A DNA stretch of 64,000 bases. Origin: Roseovarius sp. ZX-A-9. GTDB taxonomy: Bacteria > Pseudomonadota > Alphaproteobacteria > Rhodobacterales > Rhodobacteraceae. The stretch spans positions 1 through 64,000 of the forward strand of contig NZ_JAPWHW010000017.1 of the NCBI RefSeq assembly GCF_028369135.1, written 5' to 3'. Below the pieces are notes generated by a model. The model was not told where the DNA came from. It saw only the letters and a list, made by a program, of their open reading frames with translations, and did no database searches. Position numbers and translations under genes: made by a program. Of this stretch, positions 1-8,629 are shown piece by piece. The stretch's first letter is position 1. Each line of letters starts with the position of its first letter.

Positions 1-45
1 GACTGACGCGGGGTTGCGCGCAGGAGACCGAACCGGATTAGGGGA

Positions 46-540
46 TTGTCAGTCGAAGTAAGGACCCAGAAGACAGAGAGATACGGGGAGCCCATGCCAG
101 ACCATGTCTCCTTGCCAATCGGGACTGTTAGACCCAAAGCCCAGCACACCGCTAGCGGCCTAAGTGGCTATCACCAGCTCTCACCCCTGCCCGCGCCTGC
201 CGAGAAATCCAGGGCCCTACCGCGATGGGTTATCGATACCGGGAAATCCAGGACACGGACCGCACCAACGGCTGCTTTCGATCTCGACGTACTGTCGCTC
301 AGCGAGCTGAAGAAAATGCAGAATGACGTCGCCAAAGCGATTGCCACATTCGAGGATCGGCACAAGGTGGAAGCCCGCGCCAAGGTGGAAGCTTTCGCCC
401 GGGAACTCGGCTACTCCCTAGCCTACGGCGACCCCGAACAGCGCACCGACTCCAGCGGTCGCCGCCATGGCGAGTGCACCCCAGAGCGTGACCCTTGCAG
501 CACCTCGAATAACACCAGCACCGCCAGCAGAAGCGCCTAA
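46..540 (+). pseudogene. Truncated H-NS/HvrA-like protein
   Basis: Residues about 79-126 (nt 280-423) read like the N-terminal oligomerisation helix of alphaproteobacterial H-NS-family proteins (DLDVLSLSELKKMQ, then AKAIATFEDR and ARELGYSLA). The C-terminal DNA-binding domain that should follow is absent. Homology stops at about nt 423, almost exactly where the stop codon of the convergent VIT gene lies (418), and the remaining residues to 540 are only the antisense of that gene. The 78 residues before the helix match nothing I know, so the true start may lie near nt 270. Most likely this is a remnant cut by a recombination event that joined the VIT operon to it. Confidence 0.55.
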
Positions 541-1119
541 TCCACCAAGAACCGCGAGGCCGAGGATCGTCGACACGGCGACCAAGAAAACGATCCGTGC
601 ATCCGGGACGACCAGTGCGACGATCAAGGGCAGCACCGCACCCACGGCGAAGGTCAGCGCCGACACCAAGGCGGCCTGGATCGGGCGGGCTGTCACGGTC
701 TCGGAGATGCCAAGCTCGTCGCGGGCATGCGATCCGAGCGCGTCACGTTCGGTCAGTTGCACGGCCACCTTTTCGGCAAGGTCTCGGTCCAGCCCTCGCT
801 CGACATAGATTTGGGTAAGTTCTTCGAGTTCGGCCTCGGGTGTTTCCGCCAGTTCGAGGGTCTCGCGCGCAAGGTCAGCGTTTTCCGCGTCAGTCTGGGA
901 ACTGACCGAGACGTATTCGCCTGCCGCCATGGACATCGCGCCGGCCACGAGGCCAGCCAGCCCCGCTATCAGGACCTCCGGCTTTCCCGATCCTGCTGCG
1001 GCGACGCCGACCACGAGGCTTGCCGTCGACACCAGCCCGTCGTTCGCGCCGAGAACGGCGGCCCGCAGCCAGCCGATGCGATGCACCATGTGGATTTCGG
1101 AATGCGAGAGGCGGCTCAT
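418..1119 (-). CDS. VIT1/CCC1 family Fe(II)/Mn(II) transporter
   Basis: This 233-residue membrane protein has the VIT/CCC1 plan: the N-terminal segment GANDGLVSTASLVVGVAAAG, a second helix with AGAMSMAAGEYVSVSSQTDAE, a hydrophilic Glu-rich metal-binding loop (about residues 85-140), then three hydrophobic helices. The family moves Fe(II) or Mn(II) out of the cytosol. Length is normal and the gene looks intact. The start at 1119 is preceded by GGAG with a 7-base gap, and the ATG overlaps the stop of the P-type ATPase gene (ATGA), so the two are probably translationally coupled. It is the last gene of a flavin/metal operon, which supports an iron-related role. The substrate is inferred. Confidence 0.88.
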   Translation of the reverse strand: MSRLSHSEIHMVHRIGWLRAAVLGANDGLVSTASLVVGVAAAGSGKPEVLIAGLAGLVAGAMSMAAGEYVSVSSQTDAENADLARETLELAETPEAELEELTQIYVERGLDRDLAEKVAVQLTERDALGSHARDELGISETVTARPIQAALVSALTFAVGAVLPLIVALVVPDARIVFLVAVSTILGLAVLGGLGASAGGAGVIRGAARVTLWGALAMAATAGVGALFGVAVG

Positions 1120-3032
1120 GGCGTGGCTCCTTGCGCGATGTCATCCTGCCCGGAGGAGACAGCCTTTGGTTTCGGAATAGTGGGTTCATGGGGCGCGATG
1201 CGCAGCGCGCGGAGGGCGTTCAGGATCACTGCAACGTCGATGACCTCCTGCAGGAGCGCCCCCTGCACCGGAGTGAGATAGCCGAAAGCCGCCGCGATCA
1301 TGCCCATGACCGAAAGGCCGATCCCGGCGACAACGCTTTCGACAGCGATGCGGCGCGCGCCGCGCGCGATCTCGATCCCTAGCCCGAGCCGGTCGATACG
1401 GTCGACAAGCAGCACGACATCCGCCGCCTCCGCCGATGCTGCGGCCCCGCGTGCGCCCATCGCGACACCCACATCGGCCGCCGCAAGCGCGGGCGCGTCG
1501 TTCACGCCGTCGCCCACCATCATGACGGGCCCGTGCTTGCGCTCGCTGAGGACGAGCAGGACCTTCTGGTCCGGCGTCAGCCCGGCCCTCAGACCGTCGA
1601 GCCCAAGCCCCTCGGTGACACGCTCGGCCACGTCGGCGCGGTCTCCGGTCGCGAGCAGGATCCGCGCGATCCCCTCGCGGCGCAGGCCTTCCAGCATGGC
1701 GCCCGCGCCGTCGCGCAACGGGTCGGACATCACCAGATACCCCGCCAGGTGACCGTCCACTGCCACAGCGACCAGGACCGATCCTGCGCCTTTGGCGGGG
1801 TGATCGTCTCCCATTCGCCCAACGCGGGACACAACGAAACCGTCGCCGCCGACGATCACGCTGTGGCCCTCGACATGACCCGCGACCCCTTCACCCGGAA
1901 ACTCGGCAACCTCGGATGGCACGGGCAACGAGAAGCCCCGCGCCTTCGCGGCCGCAACGATGGCCTGCGCGACAGGGTGCTTGGAGGCCTGATCGAGCGC
2001 GGCAGCGAAGCGCAGGATGTCGCCCTCGGCCATGCCGTCATGGCTGTCGATCGAGACGATTTGCGGCCGGCCGTCCGTCAGCGTGCCGGTCTTGTCGAGG
2101 ATCAGCGTGCGGATGCGCGCCATCGTCTCGAGCGGTCCCGCGCCTTTGATCAGCACCCCGAAATGCGCCGCGCGCGACAGGCCTGCGACCAGCGCGACCG
2201 GCACGGCCAGGATCAGGGGACATGGCGTTGCGACGACGAGCACGGCGACGGCCCGGATCGGATCGCCCGTGAACCACCAGGCAGCGAAGGCAATGCTGAC
2301 CGTGACCGCCAGAAACCCCAGCGACCAACGGTCGGCCAGCCGCGACATCGGCGCCTTGGAGGCCTGCGCCTCTTCCACCAGCCGGACGATCCCGGCATAG
2401 GTGCTGTCCTTGGCCTCGTGAGTTGCGATCAGGTCGAAGGCTTCGCCCGCATTGGTCGATCCGCTCATGGCCTCGGCGCCGTAACGGAGCCGGACGGGCA
2501 GGGATTCCCCCGTCAGCGCCGAGGTGTCGACGAAGGCCGTCTCTGAGCTCAAGGTGCCATCCACCGGCACCACGTCGCCCTGCCGGATCAGAAGGCGGTC
2601 GCCGGGCGCAATTTCGTTCAGCGGCACTTCCTCCAGCCCGCCATTCCGGTGTCTTGTCGCGGTCCGGGGCACACGGGACAGCAGGTCGTGCATTTCACGG
2701 CGGGCACGCCCTTCCGCGAAAGCTTCGAGGAAGGTGCCGCCGGAATACATTACGGCGACCACCGCCGCGGCGAGGGTCTCGCCGAAGACGAGCGCCGCCG
2801 ACATGGAGAGCGCGGCGACAATATCGAGGCCCACTTCGCCGGAACGCAGGCTGCGCAGGATCTCGACCACGAGCGCGGCGAGCGCGGGAACGACGCCCGC
2901 GATCCAGACCGCGTTCGCGACGTCGGGTTCGCCGGAAAAGTAGAAGGCAAGTCCCGCAATCAGGCCGGTCGCGGCAATGAGCAGGATAGCGGTCTTGAAG
3001 CGGTCGGTCCGTGTCGTTTCCATGCGGCTCAT
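1116..3032 (-). CDS. P1B-type heavy-metal ATPase with TPCP motif
   Basis: The 638-residue protein has a P1B ATPase core: TM helices, actuator loop with TGES, the ion-path motif ATPCPLILAVPVA, phosphorylation motif DKTGTLTDG, a SKHPVAQ motif in the N-domain and the hinge GDGVNDAPAL. It has no N-terminal HMA or Cys-rich metal-binding domain. The ion-path motif is TPC instead of the usual CPC of Cu or Zn/Cd pumps; TPC is described for P1B-5 enzymes linked to Ni and Fe, but the C-terminal haemerythrin domain of that group is missing here. The ATG at 3032 overlaps the apbE stop; the ATG at 3023 (METTRT) has better spacing to the GGGGAG site. It sits between apbE and VIT, so an Fe, Ni or Co substrate is more likely than Cu. 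Substrate is inferred. Confidence 0.88.
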   Translation of the reverse strand: MSRMETTRTDRFKTAILLIAATGLIAGLAFYFSGEPDVANAVWIAGVVPALAALVVEILRSLRSGEVGLDIVAALSMSAALVFGETLAAAVVAVMYSGGTFLEAFAEGRARREMHDLLSRVPRTATRHRNGGLEEVPLNEIAPGDRLLIRQGDVVPVDGTLSSETAFVDTSALTGESLPVRLRYGAEAMSGSTNAGEAFDLIATHEAKDSTYAGIVRLVEEAQASKAPMSRLADRWSLGFLAVTVSIAFAAWWFTGDPIRAVAVLVVATPCPLILAVPVALVAGLSRAAHFGVLIKGAGPLETMARIRTLILDKTGTLTDGRPQIVSIDSHDGMAEGDILRFAAALDQASKHPVAQAIVAAAKARGFSLPVPSEVAEFPGEGVAGHVEGHSVIVGGDGFVVSRVGRMGDDHPAKGAGSVLVAVAVDGHLAGYLVMSDPLRDGAGAMLEGLRREGIARILLATGDRADVAERVTEGLGLDGLRAGLTPDQKVLLVLSERKHGPVMMVGDGVNDAPALAAADVGVAMGARGAAASAEAADVVLLVDRIDRLGLGIEIARGARRIAVESVVAGIGLSVMGMIAAAFGYLTPVQGALLQEVIDVAVILNALRALRIAPHEPTIPKPKAVSSGQDDIAQGATP

Positions 3033-4009
3033 CTCCCCTCGGCTGAGGCGATTGCCGCTGGCTCTTCGGAAAATAGTCGTCCGACTCCCACGCCCCTTAC
3101 GTTGACAACATCATCGCGCAAGAGGAACAGGGCGTCGAGGCCGCTTTGTTTTGCGAGCGTCGCGCCTTTGACCGGCCCAAGCACCATGAGGGCCGTCGCC
3201 CAGGCATCTGCCTCTGCACAGCTGCGGGCCACGACCGTGATGGAGGCCGGCGACGCGATCAGCGGCGCTCCCCGCCTCGGGTCCATCGTGTGCGACAGGC
3301 GGCGCCCCTGCACCTCGACCCAGTGACGGTAGTCGCCCGAGGTCGCGACGGCGGCATCCTGAAGCGCGAGGATCGAATGCGGCGTCCGGCGCTCGGCGTC
3401 CGGCGCCTCGACCGCGATGGTCCAGGCTTCACCGTCCGGCCTGAGGCCCATTGCACGCATCTCGCCATCGATCCCGACGAGTCCGTCGGATATGCCTTGA
3501 TTGCGGAGGATTTCGGCCAGTCGATCCACGCCGTAGCCCTTGGCGATGCCATTCAGGTCCAGCGCGATGGGTGCGGCCTTGCGCACGTGTTCGCCGTTGA
3601 TCTCGAGCACGTCATGCGCCGGGCGGCGCGAGGCGGCCATCGCGGTGCGGATGCCATCCGGCGCGGCGGCCTCCGGTCCGAAGCCCCAGGCCATCACCGC
3701 GTCGCCCATGCCGATGTCGAAGGCTCCGCCAGAGGCGCGGCCAATTTCCAGGCCGAGGCGTAGCACCTCGAGCAATCGTGCAGGAACAGCGATCCATTCA
3801 CCGATCGGTGCCGCGTTGAGCCGCATAAGGTCGCTGTCCGGCTTCCAGGTCGACATCTGTCCGTCCACCTCATCCACGGCCGCCTGCAATGCCGAGCGGA
3901 CCGGCCCCGGGTCGAAACCGGGGTCCGCGAATAACAGCGCCGACCACCTCGTGCCCATCGTCGGCCCGTTCAGCGCGATGCGCGCCCGCTCAGTAGACAT
4001 CTTCGACAT
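3029..4009 (-). CDS. apbE: FAD:protein FMN transferase (ApbE)
   Basis: ApbE cleaves FAD and attaches FMN covalently to Ser/Thr of target proteins. Family signatures are visible: GPTMGTRWSA near the N-terminus, GGAFDIGMGD, ALDLNGIAKGYGVDRLAE, ATSGDYRHW, HTMDPRRGAP and ADAWATALMVLG, covering a normal-length 326-residue protein. No signal peptide or lipobox precedes the domain, although many ApbE proteins are exported. The GTMGT segment begins only about 12 residues from the N-terminus, so no upstream leader fits. The ATG at 4009 follows a GGAGGGG site and overlaps the end of the upstream reductase gene by 20 nt. Its likely target is the DUF2271 protein encoded two genes upstream. Confidence 0.92.
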   Translation of the reverse strand: MSKMSTERARIALNGPTMGTRWSALLFADPGFDPGPVRSALQAAVDEVDGQMSTWKPDSDLMRLNAAPIGEWIAVPARLLEVLRLGLEIGRASGGAFDIGMGDAVMAWGFGPEAAAPDGIRTAMAASRRPAHDVLEINGEHVRKAAPIALDLNGIAKGYGVDRLAEILRNQGISDGLVGIDGEMRAMGLRPDGEAWTIAVEAPDAERRTPHSILALQDAAVATSGDYRHWVEVQGRRLSHTMDPRRGAPLIASPASITVVARSCAEADAWATALMVLGPVKGATLAKQSGLDALFLLRDDVVNVRGVGVGRLFSEEPAAIASAEGR

Positions 4010-6197
4010 ACCGCCCCTCCGCCTTCAGGACTGCTGGTGTCAGCCCGGCCGGCGCGAGGATCTCGGCCAGCGCCTCGGCCACGCCGGCGGCCATGTCTCG
4101 TCCGCCGCAGACCATCACGCGCGCCCCATTGCGGATGAGCTCCGCGACCTGAGTGGCCTCGCTGCGCAGCGCGTCCTGGACGTAATGGGGACGCGCCCCG
4201 CGCGAGACGGCCGTGACCAGCCGGCTTACACGCCCTTCGTCCTGCCATCCGGGGAACTCCTCGCCGTAGAAGAAATCGCTGTCGGGATGGCGCATGCCGA
4301 AGAACAGGTGGATCGGCCTGCGGCGCGTATTGCCGCGCACAAAGCCCGCTAGCGGCCCGATGCCGGTCCCCGCGCCGATCAGGATCAGGGGCGCCCGGCT
4401 TCGGCCCGGACGGAAGCCGGGGTTGGGGCGCAGGAAGGCGCTCACCGTGTCGCCAGGTTCCAGCGCTGTGAGCTGACCCGAGCAGAGCCCGCCGGGATGC
4501 TTCTTGACCACGATCTCGATGAAGCCGTCGCGGCGCCCAGAGGCGAGCGAATAGAGCCGCGGGACGGTCCCGCCTTCGGGCAGAATGCCGATCAGGTCAC
4601 CCGTCTGGAACCGTGCGAACCCGCCCCCGAGCAGCCGTTGCCCGAGCGAGACGCGGGGAAACGCGAAGCGGAGGATGGCGGTCGGGGCCTGCACCTCGGC
4701 GCCGTAGTCGCGGCGCGAGACGAGGGTCAGCGTGGTCGTTTGCGGCTGGACCGGCTGGTGCGTCAGTTCGAGTTCGATCCCGAGAGCGTCTCCGAGCGCC
4801 CCGCCCCAGCGCGCGAAATCCTGCGGCGATTGCCGGTCGATTGTGTCGAGCGGCAGAAGCTCGGGCCAGCCCTTCGCCTCTGCCGCAGTCGCGACGGACT
4901 TGGCGAAGGCGCAATAGGCCGGAAAGCTGCGGTCGCCGAAGCCGAGCACTGCCAGAGGAATGTCCGGCGCGCGGTCGGTCGCGTTCAGCCGGTCGAGAAA
5001 GCCCTTCGCCGAGGCCGGCGCCGCGCCGTCGCCATAGGTCGCGGCCAGCAGGATGATCCGCCGGGCGTTGGTGTAGCGCTCAGGGCCGAAGCCCGACATC
5101 GGGCCGACATGGACGCTCTGCCCGGCTTTCGTCAGCGCGGCGTGCAGCGTCGCGGCAAAGCCCCAGGTGCTGCCGCCCTCGCTGCCGACAAGCAAGATCG
5201 TCTCGGCGCGTCCGGCGGGCTGGTTGCCCCGGATGCGTGGTCGCCCGGGCCGCCCGGCGAGCCAGACCAGCACGCCGGTCGCGCCCATGGCCGGCACGCC
5301 GAGCGCCATGAGCCCCAGCACGAGCCCCAGCGTCGCCGCACCCTGTCCGGTGTGCAGCATGTAGATGGTCTCCGAGACGCGCTCCCACCCGGTCAGGTCG
5401 GCCCAGGCCAGCAGCGCCCCGTCGCCCTGATCGAGATATCCGGTGCCCCGGTCGGTCTTGAGCGTGAATACGTCTGTTGCGTCGCCGGGATAGGGAAAGC
5501 TCAGCTCGCGCAACTCGGCGACCGGCGTTCGCCGAAGCGTGGGCATCCGGCCCGGAGCGAAGCCGGTCTCCCCACTGACCTCGGCAGGGGCGACCGGCAG
5601 GACGCCTCCGTCCGGCAGGAGATCGAAGGTAGACGCCGTCATCCAAAGCGCGGTCGTGGAGGACAGGACGAGGCCGACAACGGCGATGCGTGCGATCTCG
5701 GCGTGCAGCCGCCCGGCAAGCGGTCCGCGCAAGGGTGAAAACCAGCGTCGCCAGCCGCCCACCCGCCGCGCGACCAGCGTCGCGCCGGAGAGCGAGAGGA
5801 TCAGCATCGCGGCCGCCCCTGCGGCCATGGCGATGCGGCCGCCGTCCCCGAGGAACAGCGAGCGGTGCAGGTTGGTGAGCCAGCGTTCGGCCTGGTTCGG
5901 GTCGGCCGAGGCTACGCCCTCACCCGTCGCCGGGTTGATTACGGCGGCACCCGGCGCGCCCTGATCGAACCAGTAGGCAGTGATCCGACCGGAGGGCGAC
6001 CGGCGGATCTGCTCGACGCCCGGATAGACGGCCTGGATGCGGTCCGCGAGAGCGGCTACGGTCAGTCCGGCTTCCGCCTGCGGCGCGGCGATGCGCTCGG
6101 CCGCAGGGAAGACCGACAGTGCCGCGCCGCTCAGGCCCAGGATGGTGACGAGCGCAAGGGCCAGAAGACCCGGCCAGCGATGGAGTGCACGGATCAT
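3990..6197 (-). CDS. PepSY membrane protein fused to flavodoxin and FAD/NAD(P)H reductase domains
   Basis: This large fusion of about 735 residues starts with a PepSY-associated TM part (HRWPGLLALALVTILGLSG, LHRSLFLGDGG and two more helices, about residues 1-310). A flavodoxin-like FMN domain follows (LVGSEGGSTWGFAATLH, ATYGDGAAP, AVLGFGDRSFPAYCAFA, about 325-470). A sulfite-reductase-type FAD/NADPH module ends it (PRLYSLASGRRDG, GLCSGQL, LILIGAGTGIGPLAGFVRG, VMVCGGRDMA, ending EGRYVEDVY). Such proteins take electrons from cytosolic NAD(P)H across the membrane. A start at 6197 (MIRALHRW) follows a GGTGGGG site; an ATG at 6212 overlaps the DUF2271 stop. It sits between DUF2271 and apbE, so transfer of electrons to a flavinylated exported protein is the natural reading. 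Confidence 0.88.
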   Translation of the reverse strand: MIRALHRWPGLLALALVTILGLSGAALSVFPAAERIAAPQAEAGLTVAALADRIQAVYPGVEQIRRSPSGRITAYWFDQGAPGAAVINPATGEGVASADPNQAERWLTNLHRSLFLGDGGRIAMAAGAAAMLILSLSGATLVARRVGGWRRWFSPLRGPLAGRLHAEIARIAVVGLVLSSTTALWMTASTFDLLPDGGVLPVAPAEVSGETGFAPGRMPTLRRTPVAELRELSFPYPGDATDVFTLKTDRGTGYLDQGDGALLAWADLTGWERVSETIYMLHTGQGAATLGLVLGLMALGVPAMGATGVLVWLAGRPGRPRIRGNQPAGRAETILLVGSEGGSTWGFAATLHAALTKAGQSVHVGPMSGFGPERYTNARRIILLAATYGDGAAPASAKGFLDRLNATDRAPDIPLAVLGFGDRSFPAYCAFAKSVATAAEAKGWPELLPLDTIDRQSPQDFARWGGALGDALGIELELTHQPVQPQTTTLTLVSRRDYGAEVQAPTAILRFAFPRVSLGQRLLGGGFARFQTGDLIGILPEGGTVPRLYSLASGRRDGFIEIVVKKHPGGLCSGQLTALEPGDTVSAFLRPNPGFRPGRSRAPLILIGAGTGIGPLAGFVRGNTRRRPIHLFFGMRHPDSDFFYGEEFPGWQDEGRVSRLVTAVSRGARPHYVQDALRSEATQVAELIRNGARVMVCGGRDMAAGVAEALAEILAPAGLTPAVLKAEGRYVEDVY

Positions 6198-6208
6198 GGC
6201 CCCACCCT

Positions 6209-6679
6209 TCACATGTCGTAGGCGAAGCTGGCGATGTACCGGCGCCCGCGCACCGGCGTGCCCGCGCCGTCGGTCGTGAGCGGTACGGCCACCTCGTTCG
6301 GACTGTCGCGCATGTCCTCGACGGCCGCGTCGATGTGGAGCGTGTAGCCCGCATCAAAGAGCGCGTCGGCGAGGTCGAGCGTGATCTCGAGCGTGCGGCC
6401 CGCGCCGACGCTGGCGCCGGTGATTCCGTTCACCTGCGCGGTGTCGCCGCCGGTGGCGCGGTACCAATCGCTGAGGTGCTCGTAGTACTTGGACTTGCCG
6501 CCAGCCATCCAGAGACTGCCGACATAGGCGCCCGAGGTGTCGGTGACGTAGAGCGCGAGATAGGCCCCGTCGCCGCCGTAATTGTTGAGGGTCGTGGTGA
6601 GCGTCACCGGCCGCGCCATGGCGAGGCCGGGGAGCGTCAGCGCGGTGGTGAGCGCGAGCGTTGCGAGAAGCGATTTCAT
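6209..6679 (-). CDS. Exported DUF2271 protein with ApbE flavinylation motif
   Basis: The 156-residue protein carries a Sec signal peptide (MKSLLATLALTTALTLPGLAMA, cleavage near residue 22) and a DUF2271-like beta-rich domain (SLWMAGGKSKYYEHLSDWYRA). At residues 84-90 it reads NGITGAS, which fits the flavinylation consensus in which FMN is attached to the last Ser/Thr of an S/T-G-A-S/T motif, here Ser90. DUF2271 proteins are known to be encoded with apbE and PepSY reductases as predicted extracytosolic flavoproteins. The stop overlaps the next gene's upstream ATG (ATGA at 6209-6212). Only 38 bases separate it from the PepSY gene upstream, so one operon is likely. Covalent flavin is inferred from the motif and context. 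Confidence 0.85.
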   Translation of the reverse strand: MKSLLATLALTTALTLPGLAMARPVTLTTTLNNYGGDGAYLALYVTDTSGAYVGSLWMAGGKSKYYEHLSDWYRATGGDTAQVNGITGASVGAGRTLEITLDLADALFDAGYTLHIDAAVEDMRDSPNEVAVPLTTDGAGTPVRGRRYIASFAYDM

Positions 6680-6717
6680 CGGGTTGATCCTTGTTCGGAG
6701 AGGAGCTTGAGAGCGGT

Positions 6718-7098
6718 TCAGTTCACCTGAACCTGCGGCGGGGTGCCGTTCCCGAAGAGGCCGTTCTGCGGAGGGGCGACCGTGCCGGCGGGCGCGGGAT
6801 TGCGGGCGCCGCCACGGTCGTCGTCCTCATCCTCGTAATCCATCTCGACGATCTGCAACGTCGCCGGATCGAGCTTCACCTCGATCTCCCGGCCATCCTG
6901 ATCTCGGCCCTCGATCTCGTAGCAGCCATCGTCGATCTCGAAGTCGCGCACGGTCCAGCCGTTTTGCTCAGCCAGCTGCATCACGGCCTCGCGCGGCTGC
7001 CACTGGTCACGGGGCACGCGGCACTCGTCGTCGTCGGCCAGGGCGGCGCCAGCGGGCAACAGGGCGATCAGGGCGAAGGCGGTCAGGGTCTTCTTCAT
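6718..7098 (-). CDS. Exported PepSY-domain protein
   Basis: The 126-residue protein has a signal peptide (MKKTLTAFALIALLPAGAALA) and a single PepSY unit: a Trp-containing segment (WQPREAVMQLAEQNGWTV), then DGCYEIEGRDQDGREIEVKLDPATLQIVE. A Pro/Asn/Gly-rich tail follows. Two Cys, in DDECRVP and DDGCYE, could form a disulfide. It is a paralogue of the protein at 8622-8939. It heads the DUF2271-reductase-apbE-ATPase-VIT operon. Upstream are two TTCAG-N6-GTCAG-type boxes that recur in front of the second PepSY gene and the two-component system. PepSY proteins of this size next to OmpR-type two-component genes are common; their biochemical role is not settled. Confidence 0.82.
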   Translation of the reverse strand: MKKTLTAFALIALLPAGAALADDDECRVPRDQWQPREAVMQLAEQNGWTVRDFEIDDGCYEIEGRDQDGREIEVKLDPATLQIVEMDYEDEDDDRGGARNPAPAGTVAPPQNGLFGNGTPPQVQVN

Positions 7099-7144
7099 GG
7101 CAGGGTCTCCTTGTCATCTGCTGAGGACAATCTGGAGACAGGAC

Positions 7145-7193
7145 CTGAGGCCTTCCTGACGCGTCGGCGATTCCCGCTTCAGCTTGCCGTCAG
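7145..7193. promoter_or_regulatory. Candidate response-regulator boxes upstream of PepSY operon
   Basis: TTCAG-N6-GTCAG lies on the plus strand at 7178-7193. A related site on the minus strand, GTCAG-N6-CTCAG, lies at 7145-7160, 47 bases from the PepSY start. The 11-base repeat period is typical for OmpR-family regulators. The same element appears twice at 8991-9040. That the RR encoded at 9085 binds here is inferred. Confidence 0.5.
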
Positions 7194-7199
7194 GAAAAT

Positions 7200-7223
7200 G
7201 GCCCCGCCGATGAGGGCGGGGCC
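7200..7223 (-). terminator. Rho-independent terminator of ferric-reductase unit
   Basis: GGCCCCGCC and GGCGGGGCC form a perfect 9-bp stem around a 6-base loop. On the minus strand it is followed by ATTTTC, placed 57 bases after the stop of the reductase gene at 7280. The plus-strand side is followed by AAAAAG, so it acts in the minus direction only. Confidence 0.65.
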
Positions 7224-7279
7224 AAAAAGGTGCGAGCGCAGGCCACAGGGCTGACATGGCGATGCGCCCTGCCCCGCGG

Positions 7280-8629
7280 TTAAGCGAATTCGAACTGCTC
7301 GAAACGGACACGGCGAGGCGTTTGGCCTTGCGCCTTCAAGCCCTTCAGGACCCCGTCCTTCAGGCCGGTTGGGCCACAGAACCACAGATCGGCTTGCCGG
7401 ACTGCGAAAGGGGTGGCGCTGATCAGCCGCTCAGCCGTGAGCCTGCCATCGCGCGCCGTGACGAACACCTCGAAACTGAACCTCGGGTTGCGGGCAACCG
7501 CAGCGCGCAGCGTCTCTACGCCAATCGCTTCATCTTGTGTCGGAACGCAGTAGATGAGGTGAATGTCGCGACTCTCCGCCTCTGTCAGGCTTTCCGCCCA
7601 GGCGAGGAACGGCGTGATACCGATGCCGCCGGCAAGCCATATTTGGCGCGCACCGCCCTTGCGGAAATTGAACCGTCCATATGGCCCTTCGACCTGCACA
7701 CGCGTTCCGGTCCGCAAGATGGCGGGCAGGCTTCGTGTCCAGCCACCCAAGCCCCGGATGGAGAACGTCAGGGTGCCGTCAGGGCGCGGGGCGCTGGCGA
7801 TCGTGAAGGGGTGCGGCTCGGACAGTCCCGCCTCTGGCGCGCGGAAGAAGGCGAATTGCCCCGGCCGCCACCGCATGGCCCGCCCCTCGGGGCGGAGGGT
7901 CAAGGTGGTCGTGTCACCGGTCTGCCTGATCTGGCTGACGGTGAAGTCTCTACGCCGTAGGTGCGGAGCGAGCAACTCGGTGAAGATCCAGGCGACCACT
8001 CCGGCGATGCCGAAAGCATTCAGCACCAACATGAATGTCGGGTCTACCCCAGCAGGCATGTCGACAAAAAACTGGTGAAACACCACGATTGCAAAAAGGG
8101 CTCCCATGAAACGATGGCTGAACCGCCAGAGCTGATAGGGAATCTCGAGCCCGATGAAGGGCAATCTCCGGAACCAGCTGACAGCGACTAGGGCGAGAAG
8201 TGCGTTGAAGGCAAGTTCGCCCGCCTCTTCACCTAGGTCCCCAAGGGAGGTTTCACGCACCAAACGCTCGAAATCCGGCTCTATCTGCTGGTGCAGTATC
8301 ATCAGGACCATCGCGGAAATGCCGAGCCATTTGTGGACCCGGTACATTCGATCGAGACCGCCGAACAATGGTTCCACCAGTGGCGGCCGTGCGGCGAGGA
8401 TCAAGGTCTGTGCCATCGCGACAACTGCCGCGGCCCCGACGGCAATACCAAATGCTGCATCCGCACCATAAGGCGCATAGGTGTTCATCCCGAACAGAGC
8501 CGCCAGCAGGCATGGCAGCGCCACCAGCACCGGGCCCGTCAGGGCCAGAGGAGAGTTGAGGGAAAGCCGAGGGAGTGTGGGAAGGCCCGGCGCAGAGACA
8601 TTACCATCACGATGCGCCGTATCAGTCAT
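7280..8629 (-). CDS. Ferric-reductase-like membrane flavocytochrome
   Basis: The 449-residue protein has an N-terminal ferric-reductase-like transmembrane domain with about six helices and candidate haem His in VHKWLGISAMVLMILHQQ and RFSHRFMGALFAIVVFHQFF. An FNR-type FAD domain (GQFAFFRAP, HPFTIASAPR) and an NAD(P)H domain (LAGGIGITPFLAW, LIYCVPTQDEA, DLWFCGPTGLKDG) follow. This architecture moves electrons from cytosolic NAD(P)H through FAD and haem to an outer acceptor such as Fe(III) or oxygen. The start at 8629 (MTDTAH) overlaps the end of the preceding PepSY gene by 8 bases. A longer reading to 8680 would run further into that gene and is less likely. Confidence 0.85.
   Translation of the reverse strand: MTDTAHRDGNVSAPGLPTLPRLSLNSPLALTGPVLVALPCLLAALFGMNTYAPYGADAAFGIAVGAAAVVAMAQTLILAARPPLVEPLFGGLDRMYRVHKWLGISAMVLMILHQQIEPDFERLVRETSLGDLGEEAGELAFNALLALVAVSWFRRLPFIGLEIPYQLWRFSHRFMGALFAIVVFHQFFVDMPAGVDPTFMLVLNAFGIAGVVAWIFTELLAPHLRRRDFTVSQIRQTGDTTTLTLRPEGRAMRWRPGQFAFFRAPEAGLSEPHPFTIASAPRPDGTLTFSIRGLGGWTRSLPAILRTGTRVQVEGPYGRFNFRKGGARQIWLAGGIGITPFLAWAESLTEAESRDIHLIYCVPTQDEAIGVETLRAAVARNPRFSFEVFVTARDGRLTAERLISATPFAVRQADLWFCGPTGLKDGVLKGLKAQGQTPRRVRFEQFEFA

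Noticed and set aside
727..1281. Long plus-strand readings opposite the VIT and ATPase genes
   Set aside because: They are antisense shadows of high-GC coding sequence, with no domains and no ribosome sites.
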